DNA of 64,000 nucleotides, from NCBI GenBank assembly GCA_029641185.1, contig JAPWGK010000006.1:1488001-1552000 (forward strand), written 5' to 3'. Position 1 is the first letter of the stretch; every line of letters begins with the position of its first letter. The notes beneath the pieces were generated by a model that was given only the letters and a program-made list of their open reading frames with translations, ran no database searches and was not told the DNA's origin. The position numbers were made by a program, and so were the translations under genes. Positions 26,216-38,933 of the stretch are shown here, piece after piece. This DNA is from Pseudofabraea citricarpa (taxonomy: Eukaryota; Ascomycota; Leotiomycetes; Helotiales; Dermateaceae).

Positions 26216-28567
26216 CTTGACCTGTTCCTATGCCCTCAAAGCAGCCGGTATCCTCTGCGAAAAGACGTGCAGTAACGAAAGTGGAGGTGCACGAGTCTTC
26301 GCGAAGTATATCTGGCGAAGCCTTCAGATATAACTCGCTCAAGTCATAATGAGATCGAAGGCGATGGCCGATGGATGATCAGCACCTAATTGCTTCAGGT
26401 TTTGAGATGGATGGATCGCTCTGCGTACTTGTCCTGCCCTGCCCACTTTGCTCAGAGCAAGTCCCGATCTTGACTAGTTTTCCCCTGCAGGCCGGCCTCC
26501 GCAACGACAAACAGAGAAAGGATATGCAATTGAAATTTTTGACGTGACGCAATTTAAGCAAAGGAGGGTACGGTAAATACTGGGGACAGCCTCTCTATTG
26601 GCTACTCGCCACTGAGTTGAGTGTCCTGAGGCTATATCAGACACGCCGTACTCGAGTACCGACTTCCATGCATTTTGTCCACTTTGTCCTCGTGCAATCC
26701 CAGCGCCATGGTCTATGGTCTGCATACCCACTGTCTCTCGGGCCGTGCGCCTCAAGACAGCCATCTTCCCCGTAGCGTCCAATAAGACGACCTTCTTCTT
26801 TAAATCTAGTCTGCCCTGGGCGCGGCCGACAATGCTGAAGGGCCCAGTGGTTGTGGATATTCGCAAGGGTATGCCACACAACTTCCCAAGTGTGGAGGTG
26901 CCACGCTGCCAGGTATAACTCAAGCTTGTCGAAAAGCGGAAAAGGCGAAAGATGACAGAAGCAGCAAAGTCTTCAGCGATCGCTTGATCTCGACTCTTGA
27001 AGAACTTCAGGCCCATAGCCGACGAGGAGGCAGGCCATATTGGGTGCCTGATTCGACCTGGGAGACCTGGTAATCATACCACTGACCCCTTTCCCCATAT
27101 GCCAAAGCTCACTCTAATTTGCTCGCTGGCCTCCAAGCTATCGAAATGGTCTAGCTTATCCGTCCGGCATCCTCTCGCCTGCCAAGGAAGCCGTCAAGGA
27201 TAGGAGCGCGAGGAAGCCTCCCCCGGTCGGCCGGCGTTGATGAGGAACTGGTCGGTGGATGATGGCTGGCTTCCAGAAGACGACATGTGAAGAGCGAGGA
27301 TGTACATGTATGTACAGTAAATACCGTAACGTAACCGATGTAAGGGTTCAGCTGTACAGTACGAGGTACGATACGGTAGAGAAACTGGTACTGCTGTGCA
27401 TGGTGTGGGTAACAATAATAAAGTTCGAGAATGTTTTGCTCGTTTCTTCTCTTCTCTGAGCTAAACTGAATGCCAACAAGCTCGCGTATCACATGACTCT
27501 CGCTTATTGAGTTTAATGGTTATTGCTCGGCAAATTACACAAATCCTTTACTCAATTCCCAACCCTTTCGATACTTCAAAAAATGGAGTATGCATCTGTG
27601 TATATTTGACGGCGGCATGTCCTTGTCTATCTCACTTATCTTATACTACCGCACGACCATGCAAGGGACTTGAACCCTATGGAGAATTTCATCCTCCTGA
27701 CAAAGATCTTCCACAGAGATGAGCCATTTGGGAGTCTTCCCCACCTTTCTCCGATTCAGAACCCATGGTTGCCATGAAGCCTCCAAGATTGGTTTTCTTC
27801 GGGCAGCTTAGAAAACTCTCAGATCCACCTGCTGTCAAATGAAACGAACTACCGACTTTTTTCATTACGACTCCCCAATACCAAAACCGTCTGGTGGACG
27901 GATGGCTCCCGTTACCCGCGCGCCGCGCCTGGTCTCCGCACCATGACCATGCTCTAGGGCATGAGACAGCTCGCCCTGAACTCGGCCGGTTTTGCTCCAA
28001 GCAATTCTAAATTCTCGTGAATCATCGCTGAAGTGGTAGCGATGTGGCACAGGGAATCATGGATTCGGCCGCTGTCAGAGCAGGTTTAGCCATCGGCTCC
28101 GACTCTCCAGATAGCAGATTCTCAGGACGGCCTGTCTAAGATCTATGTTGCATTGTTGACATTTAGTATGGTCTAGAACTTGCTGAACGATCGCAACATG
28201 GCCTCAGCTGTGCTCAATGCTCATCACCTCCGGGGACTCGGAGCAAGAGGATCGTCCTCACCTGATAAAAACAGAGGGAGACCCGTGGTGGGCCCCCTGT
28301 TCTCCTATTTTCCGGGCCGTAGATGGGATGTCGTTTCCTTATCGCTTGATTTCTGGGGCGATTGTATATGCTCGCCATGCCCCTCAATCTCCTTTCCCTA
28401 TCCAATTTATCTGCTTGTCGTTCTTTTCATACTGCTGTTTTTTTGTCATTTTTCTAATTCGTCAGACTCGCGTCTGCGAAAAAAATAGTTCTCTTTGCTA
28501 TAGACTCTGTTAGCGTCTGTTGAACCTGCTTAGATCCCGCGTTGGGCATTAATTTTAGTGCCTCGAG
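26216..28567. other. Intergenic region, shared 5' flank of two divergent genes
   Basis: It separates the divergent CFEM receptor and FAD monooxygenase genes. Reading frames exist here, the longest being 180 codons at 26,474-27,016 on the minus strand, but none shows family features or splice structure. The part at 28,370-28,560 is pyrimidine-rich, as in many fungal core promoters, and leads directly to the monooxygenase start. Confidence 0.55.
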
Positions 28568-31203
28568 ATGCCTTACATGGATTCACCCACTGAGAGCCTG
28601 GAAACAGTGCCACAGAGTAAAGCTAGAACTTCGACCGAGAGCAAAGAGCGACTCAAGGTCATAATTGTAGGAGGATCAGTGGCCGGATTGACGCTAGCAC
28701 ATTGTCTCCATCACAACAACATTGAATTTGTGGTTTTGGAAGCTGGCCCAGACATTGCACCGCAAGTTGGTGCCTCAATTGTGCTCTGTCCAAATGGAGG
28801 AAGAATTCTCGACCAGTTAGGAATCTTTGATGATGGCTTAGAAATGGTCGAGCCGCTACAAAACGGCCTAACTTGGACCGATGACGGAAAATTGGTGATC
28901 AATAGCAATGCACCCATTTTGTGTGCCGTGCGGTATGTCCCCTTAATTTACACATTATATACCAAGGGATATACTAATAGTGATTAGTACTGGCTATCCT
29001 ATGTCTTTCTTGACACGTAGAGATCTCTTGAAACTTATTTCAGACCATCTGCCCAAGGAGTCAAAAGTCTTGACTTCGAAGCGTGTGCGTAGCATTGAAC
29101 ACTCTAAGACCGGAGTCACCGCGGTCTGTGAAGATGGCACAGAATATTCTGGAGACATCATCGTTGGTGCAGATGGTGTTCACAGCGTGGTTCGATCAGC
29201 TATGCAAACCCATCTTGAGTCTATCACTCCTGAGTCAACAAAGAAGGATCAAACTGCTCTGTCCGCCGAGTACAATTGTATCTTCGGTTTTGGAACTGCC
29301 GTGAAAGGACGTGTAGTCCCTGGGGACTCTCATCGCTCATATAGGAAGAATTACTCAACTTTGACATTCGTTGGAAAAGAAGGCAAACTCTTCTGGTTCC
29401 TCTTTTCTAAGTTGGACAAGAGATATTATGGCAAAGATATCCCTAGATACACCAAAGATGACTTGGACGAGAACATCAAGCCATTTTTTGATCTTCACAT
29501 GACCGACGACATTACATTCGATCAGGTCTGGGAAACTCGAACTTTCGCAAACATGGTTTGTGTGGAAGAGTCCCAATTCGAGAACTGGACAGCCGACAGA
29601 TTTGTCTGTCTTGGTGACGCCATCCATAAGGTACAAAATTCTGAAAACAGACAGAATCAATCACTAACTCTCAGTAGATGACGCCAAACTTGGGAGCCGG
29701 AGGTAATGCAGCGATCGAGAGTGCTGCAGCACTTGCCAACAGTCTTGCACAAATCTCGGACCCGTCTCTGGACGAGGTCAAGAAAGCCTTGAAGGGCTAC
29801 TACGAGAAGCGACACCCTCGAGCAAATGCCATTTGCGATGTTGCGAATCAGTTGACCAGAATCGAGTCATTAGATAGCTTCGCGGAAAAGTTCATGGCGT
29901 TATACGGAATTCCAGCCCTCGGGGACTTCCTGGCCGACGTCACTTGCGATGGGATTGTCGGAGCTGAGATATTGGATGCTCTTCCAGTCCCTGCCAGAGC
30001 ACTCACAGCAACCATGGCTTGGAACCCTGAATCTGGAGTTGGCAAGAAGGAGAAAAAGTGGGTTCGTGCATTATATGCTCTTCCACTTCTTGCTGTGCTG
30101 TATGGCGCACAAAAGACATTGGGCGTCTCCCTTAACCAGATCGTCCCTGAGTTAGCCAAGGCCATTGGACAACTGCCTTTAGGCAATGGAGAATCTGTCA
30201 AAGTCTGGGGGAAGTTCTTTGGAGCAAAGACTCTAGATAAGATCCTGAGTATCTATGTTGCTGTCTTTACTCCCGCTATTGGCAATCTCGATGCTGGAAG
30301 CAGAATGCAGGCCATTGGTTTCTTGGGAGATCTGGTTCCGATCCAGACCATCTGGATGATTGAGGGCATCAGACGTGGCAACTTTACTACCGCTGCTCAT
30401 CTTCTGTAAGTGAAGATTCTTTAACCTGCTCATGAGTATACTAATGATACTCCAGGCCGACCCTCATGGGGTTCTTATACCAGCTTAAGGGCTTGGGATT
30501 CATCGCACCAATCTATTTCTTCTTGCATTATATTCAATCGCCGCTAGAGAACTACCACGCCGCCGATATGCGAATGACGCAAATAGGCTCGGTGAAGACG
30601 ATTATTCCGACTGTCACTCTTTCCTACATCATTCCATCCATTGCTATGATGACGGCTAGCTCCCTCAGCACCAGACAATGGATAAACGGTCTGATCTGGC
30701 AGCCATTCCCAATCTATGCCTCACTACTCCAGCGCCTTTTCAGCAAGACTGTTAAGGATACCACTGACCAGGACCGTATTTACAAGGTCGAGGCCGACAT
30801 GCCATATTTACGATACGCATACGGATTCAGCGCTGCCGTCGCCACAATTGCAAATCTCTATGTCCGCATCGCCTCGCCCCTCTCTCTGCGCGATGTCTTC
30901 TTCAAGAATATCAGCAGTCCCTCAGCACCCTTATCTGTTGTTGATGGGATCACACGCTTCTTGCGCTATGATCAGATTGCTACCTTCAGCGCCGGTGCTA
31001 TCTGGACCATGCTGCACTTCCGCGATCTCAAGAAAGCCGATAAGCTCAAGGTCGGATGGGCACGCATTGTGGGTGTCTTTGCTGGCACCACGCTTGTTGC
31101 TGGTCCAGGTGCGGCTATGGCTGTTATGTGGGCTTGGAGAGAAGAAGTCCTCGCGAAATCTTCGAGGCCCCTCGCTGGCAAGAGAGCTGAGGTCAGCAAG
31201 TAA
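28568..31203 (+). CDS. FAD monooxygenase fused to a polytopic membrane domain
   Basis: Four exons (introns 28,933-28,987, 29,631-29,677 and 30,406-30,455) encode 827 aa. Residues 30-440 are a PaxM-like FAD-dependent monooxygenase. It has the dinucleotide fold VIIVGGSVAG (31-40), the DG-type motif IIVGADGVHSVVR, and the GDAIHKMTPNLGAGGN motif, which spans the second intron. Typical enzymes of this kind stop near 450-480 residues. This one continues for almost 390 residues with several hydrophobic helices, including the stretch APIYFFLHYIQSPLENY. That region recalls the membrane-bound terpene cyclases of the AscI/MacJ type. If so, one chain could epoxidise and then cyclise a prenyl chain; this is inference from memory of the families. 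All splice junctions keep frame and have good branch sites. No other biosynthetic gene is adjacent. Confidence 0.88.
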
Positions 31204-33139
31204 CCTTTGACCATTCTCCGAATTTTCCTATATATATCCCTATAGACGTTCTCAGACATTCATGAAAAATAAAGTACGAAGTATAGAATATAGAATTTTG
31301 AAGATGATATTCACTGTCCTCTGGGCAGTTCTGCTCCCCTCAGTATAGGTATATAGTACCGCGAATAAGCGAGCTACGACTTACCCAGGTAGGCATTTTA
31401 GTGACGCGCTCTATATACAAATCAAACGTCGAACAAAAAGAAAGTAATAATAATATAAGGAGCCAAAACCCCAAAAGAAAACGGCAAAAAACTCCGCGAG
31501 CGCCCTGGGGCGACTCCTTAGAAAACTCCCACCCAGCTAAGAACTTAACTGTGAAGTTTTTGAAGATAGAAACCTGAGATACTCCGCGGGAGTATAGGGA
31601 CGCGTTAAGCATTGCTTTTTACTCTAATATGATCCTCCTCTTGACAGAGTTTGACCTGAACCACCCGACCATAGAGAGGCACGCCTTCTCTGTTTGTTAG
31701 GGTCCCTGAGCTTATTTGGGTATATGTAGGTAGTTTGCGTGCGGATCGCGTCACCTGACGAGCCAGGAAGAGGGAAAATAATATACTCCGGATCCCAGAT
31801 CAGACAGCTTACTGTACTGTATCGATCAAACAGGGGATGCTCAACCCCCGAAGTTCCCACGACCCGGGAATGAATAGCCTCATGCAATGCATGTCATGTC
31901 GTGTCGGACCTCTAGATAAGATAGATAAGAAAAAAGAAAGGTAGGTCGCTCTCGCTCCAAGCCGATGGTAATATGACTGATCATATTGATGTCAGATATA
32001 TCTCGACCAGGGAATTTAACCGCCGTGGAGCTGGCCTCCGGTTTGCATATCTGTCTTGCACCTCGCTGATCACCTTTCATTGCTACCGACTCTTGCTTGG
32101 CAAGAATCTCTTGTGATATGTGATCGCACAGAAGGCATATGAACAGAAAACTCTCGAAGTGTTTAGATAAGGATTTCGACAATTGAGCCCACATATTGAC
32201 TGTTAAGCCTCCTCTCAAAAAACAATGAATGTCATTGATTAACACTTGCTAATGATTGATGGTACGACAAATCCATGGTTATCATTGAGAATGTCCTTGA
32301 TACACTCAACTGCAGAACCGAAAATAGCTTACGACTTCTTTTTACGAGGGCGAATTGGGACTCTTTCCATGGTTACTCAACTTTATGTCAAGAGTCAGCT
32401 TGCAGGATCAGCACAATGTCCAGCGAGAAGGATAAGGATAATCAAGAGGCTGGAGATGATAAGTTAGGGTTGATATAGACGCTGCTTAAAGACACACCTT
32501 GCTCAGCCGTGAGTGTATCTATCCGCATCTCGGTTCACACCACTTTTCACCCCTCCATCACTCGCAACACACTCTCCACTCTTCCACTCCTCCACTCCAC
32601 CACGACTCGCTCCCAACACCAACAAACACGAGTGCGCAGCCATTCTTATATGCCGCAACTAGCACCTACCAGCTCGTAAAGACTGCCACACCAACAAGTC
32701 TTCTCTATTTGTAGAGCAGCCAGTGGCGACAAGTGCCGCCTGCTCGCAAGAAAAACCAACCTGCAATAATGTGCTGGTGCTGCGCTCGCAGGATGGGATC
32801 GAGGGGTAGGTCAGATTCATAAATAGAGGTGTCGTCTCATCACAAAACGACTGGTGTTTGGTTTGGCAGCACAGCCATCATCCGTCAACCCACCCACAAC
32901 TGCCCATCTTGAAGATCCCGAAGCACCCAAGGCAGATCAACTCTTGTTTCCGCAAGCCTGCCCTTCTCTCTTCCCTCATCTATCTCTTCACCCGCGATTC
33001 CTTCTTTTATCTTATCTTTCTGCCATCCAAGCCGGTCTTTTCTCTCTTTATACTTATTTTTATTTTCCCGGGTTCGCAAGGTCGACCCAATTAGTTCTGT
33101 GAACTATTTCCCTTCTTCAACCTCTTTTAATACGACGTC
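31204..33139. other. Intergenic region and GH72 promoter
   Basis: No gene is supported. The right half is strongly pyrimidine-rich on the + strand (about 32,505-32,640 and 32,930-33,060, many CCACTC and TCTTTC runs). This is common upstream of highly expressed fungal genes and fits the promoter or 5' UTR of the wall enzyme that starts at 33,140. Confidence 0.6.
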
Positions 33140-34727
33140 ATGAGGCAGAACAGTCTCTTGAACATTTTGGCAGGCGTAGCTTCTTTAGCCGCCGTGCATG
33201 CCTCATCAGTAAAGGGACGCCAAACCACTATCACACCAGTAACGATCACTGGAAATGGTATTAATTCTATCCCGCCAACTCCGATGGCATACTGACAGGA
33301 GGAAAGCATTCTTTGCAGGTACCGATAGATTTTATATTCGTGGTGTAGATTACCAGCCAGGTCAGCCGAAAGTACTAAATATTTCTCAAACAAAGTCCTA
33401 ATCAAGTCACAGGTGGAGGAACCGGAGTGGTGCAAGATCCAATCGCCGATGTTACGAGTTGCAAACGGGATATTGAACAGTTTACAAAGCTGGGAATCAA
33501 CACGATTCGAGTGTACGCAGTTGACAACAAGGCAAACCACGATGAGTGCATGAGCGCCTTAGCCGCAGCCGGCATTTACCTCGTTCTCGATATCAACACT
33601 CCACTCTACTCGATCAACCAAATAGATCCCGCCGTCTCCTACAATAGCGTGTATCTGCAAAGCGTCTTTGCAACAATCGATGCCTTTGCAGGTTACGACA
33701 ACACACTAGCATTCTTCTCCGGAAATGAGGTTATTAACCAAGCGAGCAACACGAATGCCGCACCATACGTGAAGGCCACAACCCGAGATATGAAGCAGTA
33801 TATTGGCAGCAGAGGCTATCGCCAGATTCCTGTTGGGTATGCGGCCGCTGATGTGGCATCGAATCAGAAGTTGCTTGCCGACTACCTGAACTGCGGGACA
33901 GATGATCAACGTACAGACTTTTACGCCATCAATATTTATTCGTGGTGTGATCCGTCGACGTTCACAACCTCAGGATGGGATGTTCTCGTGAAGAACTATA
34001 CCGGCTATGGAATCCCTCTTTTGTAAGCTTTATCCCTATTTGCCTGATATGCCTGTACAGAATCTAACGACTGAGTAGCATGTCTGAGTTCGGATGTATT
34101 ACCAACAAGCGTACCTTCCAAGAAGTTGCAGCTCTCTACTCTACCCAAATGACCGATGTATTCTCAGGCGGGCTCGTCTACGAATATAGCACTGAAGGGA
34201 ATGGCTATGGTCTCGTAACCATCACCAACGGAGCCGTGACTGATGACGAGCAATTTACGCTCCTACAAACCGCATATCAGGGCACCCCGAACCCATCCGG
34301 AACAGGCGGCGCTACAACCACAAAAGGAACGGCATCTACCTGTCCGCCGGCTTCGGCAGATTGGCTCGTGGACACTGAAGCCCTCCCTGCAATTCCTGCG
34401 GCTGCAGCAAAATTCATGAGCTCAGGAGCTGGCGCCGGACCCGGTCTGCAAGGAAAGGGGTCCCAGAATTCGGGTGGAACTGATACGGGAAGCACTGGGA
34501 CTGCAACCCCAGGCAGTGGAACTGTCACTTCTACTGCGAGCGTGTCAAGTACGAGAGGCACTTCGACCTCTACGTCGTCAGCAGGATCTGGATCTGGGTC
34601 GAGCTCTGGATCGTCTGGTAATTCTACCAACAGCGCAGCCACAAAACCTCCTCCGCTTGATAGAGGTGTACTAAGTGCCATGTCGCTTGCGCTGTTGGGT
34701 GTTTTTGGAGGGTTCCTGATTTTGTAG
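33140..34727 (+). CDS. GH72 1,3-beta-glucanosyltransferase, GPI-anchored
   Basis: Four exons (introns 33,258-33,318, 33,361-33,412 and 34,023-34,078) give 472 aa. A signal peptide (residues 1-20) precedes the GH72 domain, which starts with FYIRGVDYQPGG. The two catalytic glutamates are visible: Glu159 in FFSGNEV and Glu260 in FMSEFGC, the usual spacing of about 100 residues. After the domain comes a Ser/Gly/Thr-rich stretch and a hydrophobic C-terminus (LSLALLGVFGG-like) suited to a GPI anchor. There is no clear cysteine-rich X8/CBM43 module, so it belongs with the Gel1-like short members. The enzyme cuts and rejoins beta-1,3-glucan chains at the outer face of the membrane to extend and branch the cell wall. 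Confidence 0.95.
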
Positions 34728-35191
34728 ATTACATAGTATGCATCTCTTGGAGTTTTGATTGATTGCTTTGGTTTGCATGATTATGATGTAGATATATACT
34801 TAGATGAGCCGACTGATTACATGATGCATGTATATGATAGGAAATACCTATTATTATGAAGATTTCTTTTACTTTAATCACTATACACAGATGCATCGGG
34901 ATATCTTTCTGAATTCATGTGTTTTTATTGCTGACCGATCTCTAAATGTGTGATACATTGGGCCGAGTAACCCAGGGAGATGGATCGTGTTGTAGAGGAG
35001 AACTCTAGTTTTCATTCAAGCCGGACTCATCTGACTTGTACAATCTTACCAGAGTAAGAATATCACAACATAACACAACCAACCGCCCATCTCGTTGAAC
35101 CACGCTAGATCGAAAAGCAAAAGAAAAAAGAGAACAGGAAAAAAAGAAGAGAAAAAAGAGACAAAAAGAACAGCAGATAAAAGAACGGATT
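34728..35191. other. Convergent 3' ends, no gene
   Basis: This short space lies between the GH72 gene and the minus-strand receptor. It holds the 3' UTRs of both and an A-rich GAAAAAAGAG tract (35,100-35,180). I see nothing else. Confidence 0.6.
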
Positions 35192-36566
35192 TCAAGCCTC
35201 CTCGCCATTAATAGGGTGCAGCCTCAAGGGATTATAGTCCTCATCTCCGTCTCCGTCTGCGTGCCTCCCCACGAGGGTAGCGGTAGCAGTGCTCTGGGAT
35301 TTCTGCGACTCGGTACCAGGGCGGGAGAAAGAGGAGGAGAAGGAGAAGAAGCTAGCAAAGCGGCTGGAGCGCGACGTGGGCCGCTCCCGCATAACGGCGT
35401 GTTCCTGAATGCGGCGCGACGAGCCGTCCCACGTCCTGAGCTTGAAGACCTTCTGCAGCAGCTGCCACGTGCAGATCATGTTGCTGACCATGACGGCCAC
35501 GGAGGACTCGCGGATGTACCACAGCTGGTAGGTGGTCGTGAAGGGGGATTGGAAGTTGTATACCCTGGTTTGTATCTCGTGAGCGAGGAGCGCCATAGAG
35601 AGAGGGAGAAGCCACTGCTACTTACTTGTTCAGTATCGCGGCGAGGATCGTGAATAGTGCCAGGCTGAAGACCATGGACAGTGTCAGCTTCTGCGAGATG
35701 CGCATCTGAAGCGCCCAGATCATGTGGATGGGTAGCGCGATCAGCAGCACGTCCGACGAGATGTTGAATACCATCTGCACCTTGGAGTAGGTTGCGTAGG
35801 TTGCGCATTCTTGGTTGTGCACTGGCATGGCGTAGTATTGCTTGAAGGGACGGCAGATTCCGACATAGTAGGCTAGTTGGATCCCTATGTAGCTGAGGAC
35901 CACGTAGGCGGCGAGGAAGCGGACCGCGAGCTGGAGGCGGGGGACTTTGTAGCTGTTTTGTTGGAACAAGGTTAGAGAGGGATATAGAGGATGACAACGA
36001 AAGTAGGATGGCAGTAACAGGAAATAGAAAGAGAAACTTGTTGCATGTGGTACTTGCAGGTGTGTTTTGACTTACACGATCCGATTGATGAATATCAGGA
36101 TGCAGATCTTGACTCCCCATGTCAACGCTAGCATGCATTGCTCGAGAGCTATAACTATCTTGCTCCCGATGATTCGAGATCGCACTTGTTCAGGGTCTGC
36201 GAAGATGTCGGCTGCTTGCTCAGGCAGGTAGAGGTTTGTAGCGAATCGACCGGATATGTTGATGAGAATCAGGAGGGAAAGGTAGAAGAACTTTGTATGT
36301 ATTGTTAGACCGCATCTCCAAGAAAGTATATGATCCAAGACAAGACCTACCATGGTAACAGACATGACCCAGTCATCTTGCTTGAATCGACCCATGACAA
36401 CAGCGGAGTTGATGCTAAGCGAATGGAAGTTAGCTGCTGCTTCTTTGGTAATAGGGTTGGTTGGGATGAGCGCTCACACTCTCAGTATAAAGAATGATAG
36501 TGCTGGGATACCAAAGCAAATAGAGTTGATCAGGAGTTCCTGATTCGTGGGCGAGACTATGCCCAT
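35192..36566 (-). CDS. Rhodopsin-domain (Pth11-like) membrane protein without CFEM
   Basis: Five exons (introns 36,415-36,477, 36,291-36,350, 35,953-36,075 and 35,565-35,625) give 355 aa. The product has the fungal rhodopsin-like fold: RFKQDDWVMSVTM after helix 1, CRPFKQYYAMP in an outer loop, helices with VLLIALPIHMIW, and a final VAVMVSNMICTWQLLQ helix. A Ser/Arg-rich cytoplasmic tail follows. It lacks the N-terminal signal peptide and CFEM module of the receptor at 24.6-26.2 kb. Members of this family are plasma-membrane proteins of uncertain ligand, many of them Pth11-related. The 123-nt third intron is the longest of the four. The start is the first ATG that leads into helix 1. Confidence 0.87.
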
Positions 36567-38089
36567 GCTAACAGTTGATATCTTGCAGCGCAATTTCGAG
36601 TCAATATATGTTAGTCGCGATTGATCAGTTGGAAGTGCCGCGTTGATGATGAAAGGACTTCGACTTTATCGCGCTGTTTGCTTGATCTCTTGATTTGGAT
36701 GTTTTAGTGGTAGTGATTCAGACTGACGTTCGAAAGTTCTGTCGTTTGATGGCAAGTAAATTCTCGCTTAAATTATATTCTGAGCGTCAAATGTCGAACT
36801 TATAAGTTCGTTGAAGTTGCTCCCAAGGACAAGCGAACCATCAATGCCGTCAGTTGAAAGTTGTATATTTCGTTTGGGTTGGAGCTCCAAAAGCGCGTAT
36901 CCCGTGGCTAGAAATAATCTCTGCCCAGTATATTTAAAATTGAGGTGCTCGAAGCATCAGCAACCTCTAAGGAGGTCGATGGAGTAAGTGAGCTCCAGGA
37001 CCGACTGTCTGAACCCATCAGGTGGGAAATACTCTCAAAATTAAGGTCTGGATGACTCTAGGCAAGGACTAAATAATGGCTTCAAGGTTCGCACACGCTC
37101 TGGAGTTGTACCGCTTCATCTGATCTTGCATCACCGGATAAATTATGAGTGCGTTCATGCTGCGGTGAGCCATACCCTCGCAGAGAGTTCCCTTTCAACC
37201 AGTGCAGGCTCCGTCCGAGACACAGAGTCTGTATCAGATAACGAAAGCGTAGTACAGGCTTATGCTAAGGACAGAAACATTCGAAAAAGCAAATAAGAGT
37301 AAAATGGAGGGTGGATGTGGTGGATGGTGACATACATAAGGTTCTGGGAGCTCGGCTTGATCTTATGGTTCACCACCCACACTAGACTTCTCTTCGATCC
37401 TGTACTCCAAAAGCACCCGTGATCAATGCTCGGCACTGTGCATATTCTGGCAAGATTGGTCGTCATTTTGCATCGCTTCGAGCTTGTTTATATGTGGCAC
37501 TCCTCTCGCCAATGTATGATAACTTGCGTTGCGTCGCACCATGCTGTGTAATTCACAAAACACTTTGACTGGTATGGTTCTAGAAGCGAATATCGACAGA
37601 AGTAGAAGTATTATCCTTATTACTAATCGTCGAGATTCGCACGAAACTGCAATTAACCCTCGAGTCTCCTAGAAATTCAAAGCTACCTTCTTTTACTCCT
37701 AATACTATCGAGCACATTACCTAGCATAGCTTTTTAATGCCAAAGGGAAGTTGAAATGATGGATCGTGTCGTGCTACAGGCGAAATCTGTGTGACCTTTT
37801 TGCAAGTTCGGACGAGCAAAGGGCCGAGTTCGCGATTGAGATTCTGTGTAGCATAACCCCATCTTTGAGCGTACTGGAAGTTTGTACGGAATAGATTCAC
37901 CGCTCGATTGATTGAAATTGAGTATCTTGATTGTAAGATAATATAATGCTGGATATCACCAACAGTTGGAGCGCACACCACGCTTCTGAGGTCGTTAATC
38001 ATGATATAACGGCTATTGATGCCAAAACGCCACCGCTATGCCCATAGAGTCGTAGCAAACACTTTCCTTCCAAATTTACTTGTGCTGCT
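36567..38089. other. Intergenic region, no gene recognised
   Basis: The left part is the 5' flank of the minus-strand receptor. Small frames (for example 37,260-37,466 and 37,721-38,002 on the minus strand) have no family features or splice context. I see no repeat. Confidence 0.55.
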
Positions 38090-38554
38090 CTAAGCTGCTG
38101 GTGTAATATACGCTCGTAGCGCCTTTACAGCATCGCCCTCGTGCGCCTTCAGAAGATCCGTAGCCTTAACCTTTGACAATTCTAGTTCCTCGACCTTGAT
38201 AGAAAAAGAGTATTAGCTTGCAATCAGTTGTGAGAGATCATAGAGGTGGCTAACAATAAATGCGACATCGGATGGGTCAACCTTGACTGCCTTCTTCACC
38301 TCTTTCTTCTCTCCATCTTTCTTTGCGGTAACCCCATTTGTGGCTCCACCGCCTGCCAATCGGTCCATAGCTTTGCGTACAGCCTCCTGGTCAACATCCT
38401 TGGTACCCGAATCATCGTCCCGTGGAGCGTCGAGAGAGGAGAGAGCGGCAGCGGCCTTGCGATCCTCAGCAGATTTTGCTGTAACTGGGATCTCATCATC
38501 AACATCACCGCTCGTAGCTCCTTCAACAATGGTAGGTGGTTGTGCTTCTGCCAT
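38090..38554 (-). CDS. HYPK-like UBA protein (NatA regulator)
   Basis: Two exons (intron 38,195-38,254) give 134 aa. An acidic, disordered N-terminal half carries a helical AEDRKAAAALSSLD segment. The C-terminal half is the HYPK UBA domain: DPSDVAFIVEELELSKVKA, then LLKAHEGDAVKALRAYI. The intron joins exactly inside VAFI-VEEL, which supports the model. In other eukaryotes HYPK binds the NatA N-terminal acetyltransferase on the ribosome and modulates it. I chose the ATG at 38,554 (MAEAQPP); an in-frame ATG 20 codons upstream is possible but adds only an unconserved-looking leader. The gene is divergent from the DAHP synthase. Confidence 0.9.
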
Positions 38555-38933
38555 GGCGAACAATGGTGTAGTGGAGAATCGAGTGTGTAAAAGTGGAGAG
38601 AATGAGCAGGACAAGAGTTGTCTGAAGTGAGATGCTGTTTCTTTAAGATGCTCCGTAGTGGGTTGTTCACAAGGCTGATGGCTTCCGGCCTAACTTCGGA
38701 TAATCCTTTCCCCTTGCCAAATGTCGAGATATTCAGGTCAGAGCCCCGCGAAATCCTCCCCCACAACAACAACACTAAGGCTGATACGTTTCCTTGACAC
38801 AACGTATATCTTCTTTTGAGTCGAGCTGTACGTGACAAGTTGTCACTATAGACAGGCGTGCTCTTCTTTCCAACGACCCAATTCGTTATTTGACCCTCCA
38901 ATCAAGCCGTAACGTAAGGCCTTCCTCCTCATC
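38555..38933. promoter_or_regulatory. Bidirectional promoter between HYPK-like and DAHP synthase genes
   Basis: Only 379 bp separate the two divergent start codons, so both promoters must lie here. No clear TATA box is visible. This is usual for housekeeping genes. Confidence 0.6.

Noticed and set aside
26474..27016. Minus-strand frame of 180 codons
   Set aside because: No family features; composition is irregular, and another frame overlaps it in antisense and a further one on the same strand. It most likely occurs by chance between the two divergent genes.
27650..27725. Minus-strand tRNA-like T arm (GGTTCAAGTCC)
   Set aside because: The T-arm phrase is present but I could not build a matching acceptor stem, D arm or anticodon arm at the right spacing.
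34277..34681. Antisense frame over the GH72 tail, rich in Pro, Val and Asp
   Set aside because: It is the mirror of the Ser/Gly/Thr-rich low-complexity coding region on the other strand.
28568..36566. A complete secondary-metabolite cluster around the fusion monooxygenase
   Set aside because: No polyketide synthase, peptide synthetase, prenyltransferase, cytochrome P450 or cluster regulator is present in the neighbourhood.
38296..38901. Minus-strand frame of 201 codons over the HYPK-like gene
   Set aside because: It overlaps the well-supported HYPK-like exon in another frame and its promoter; it has no domain.
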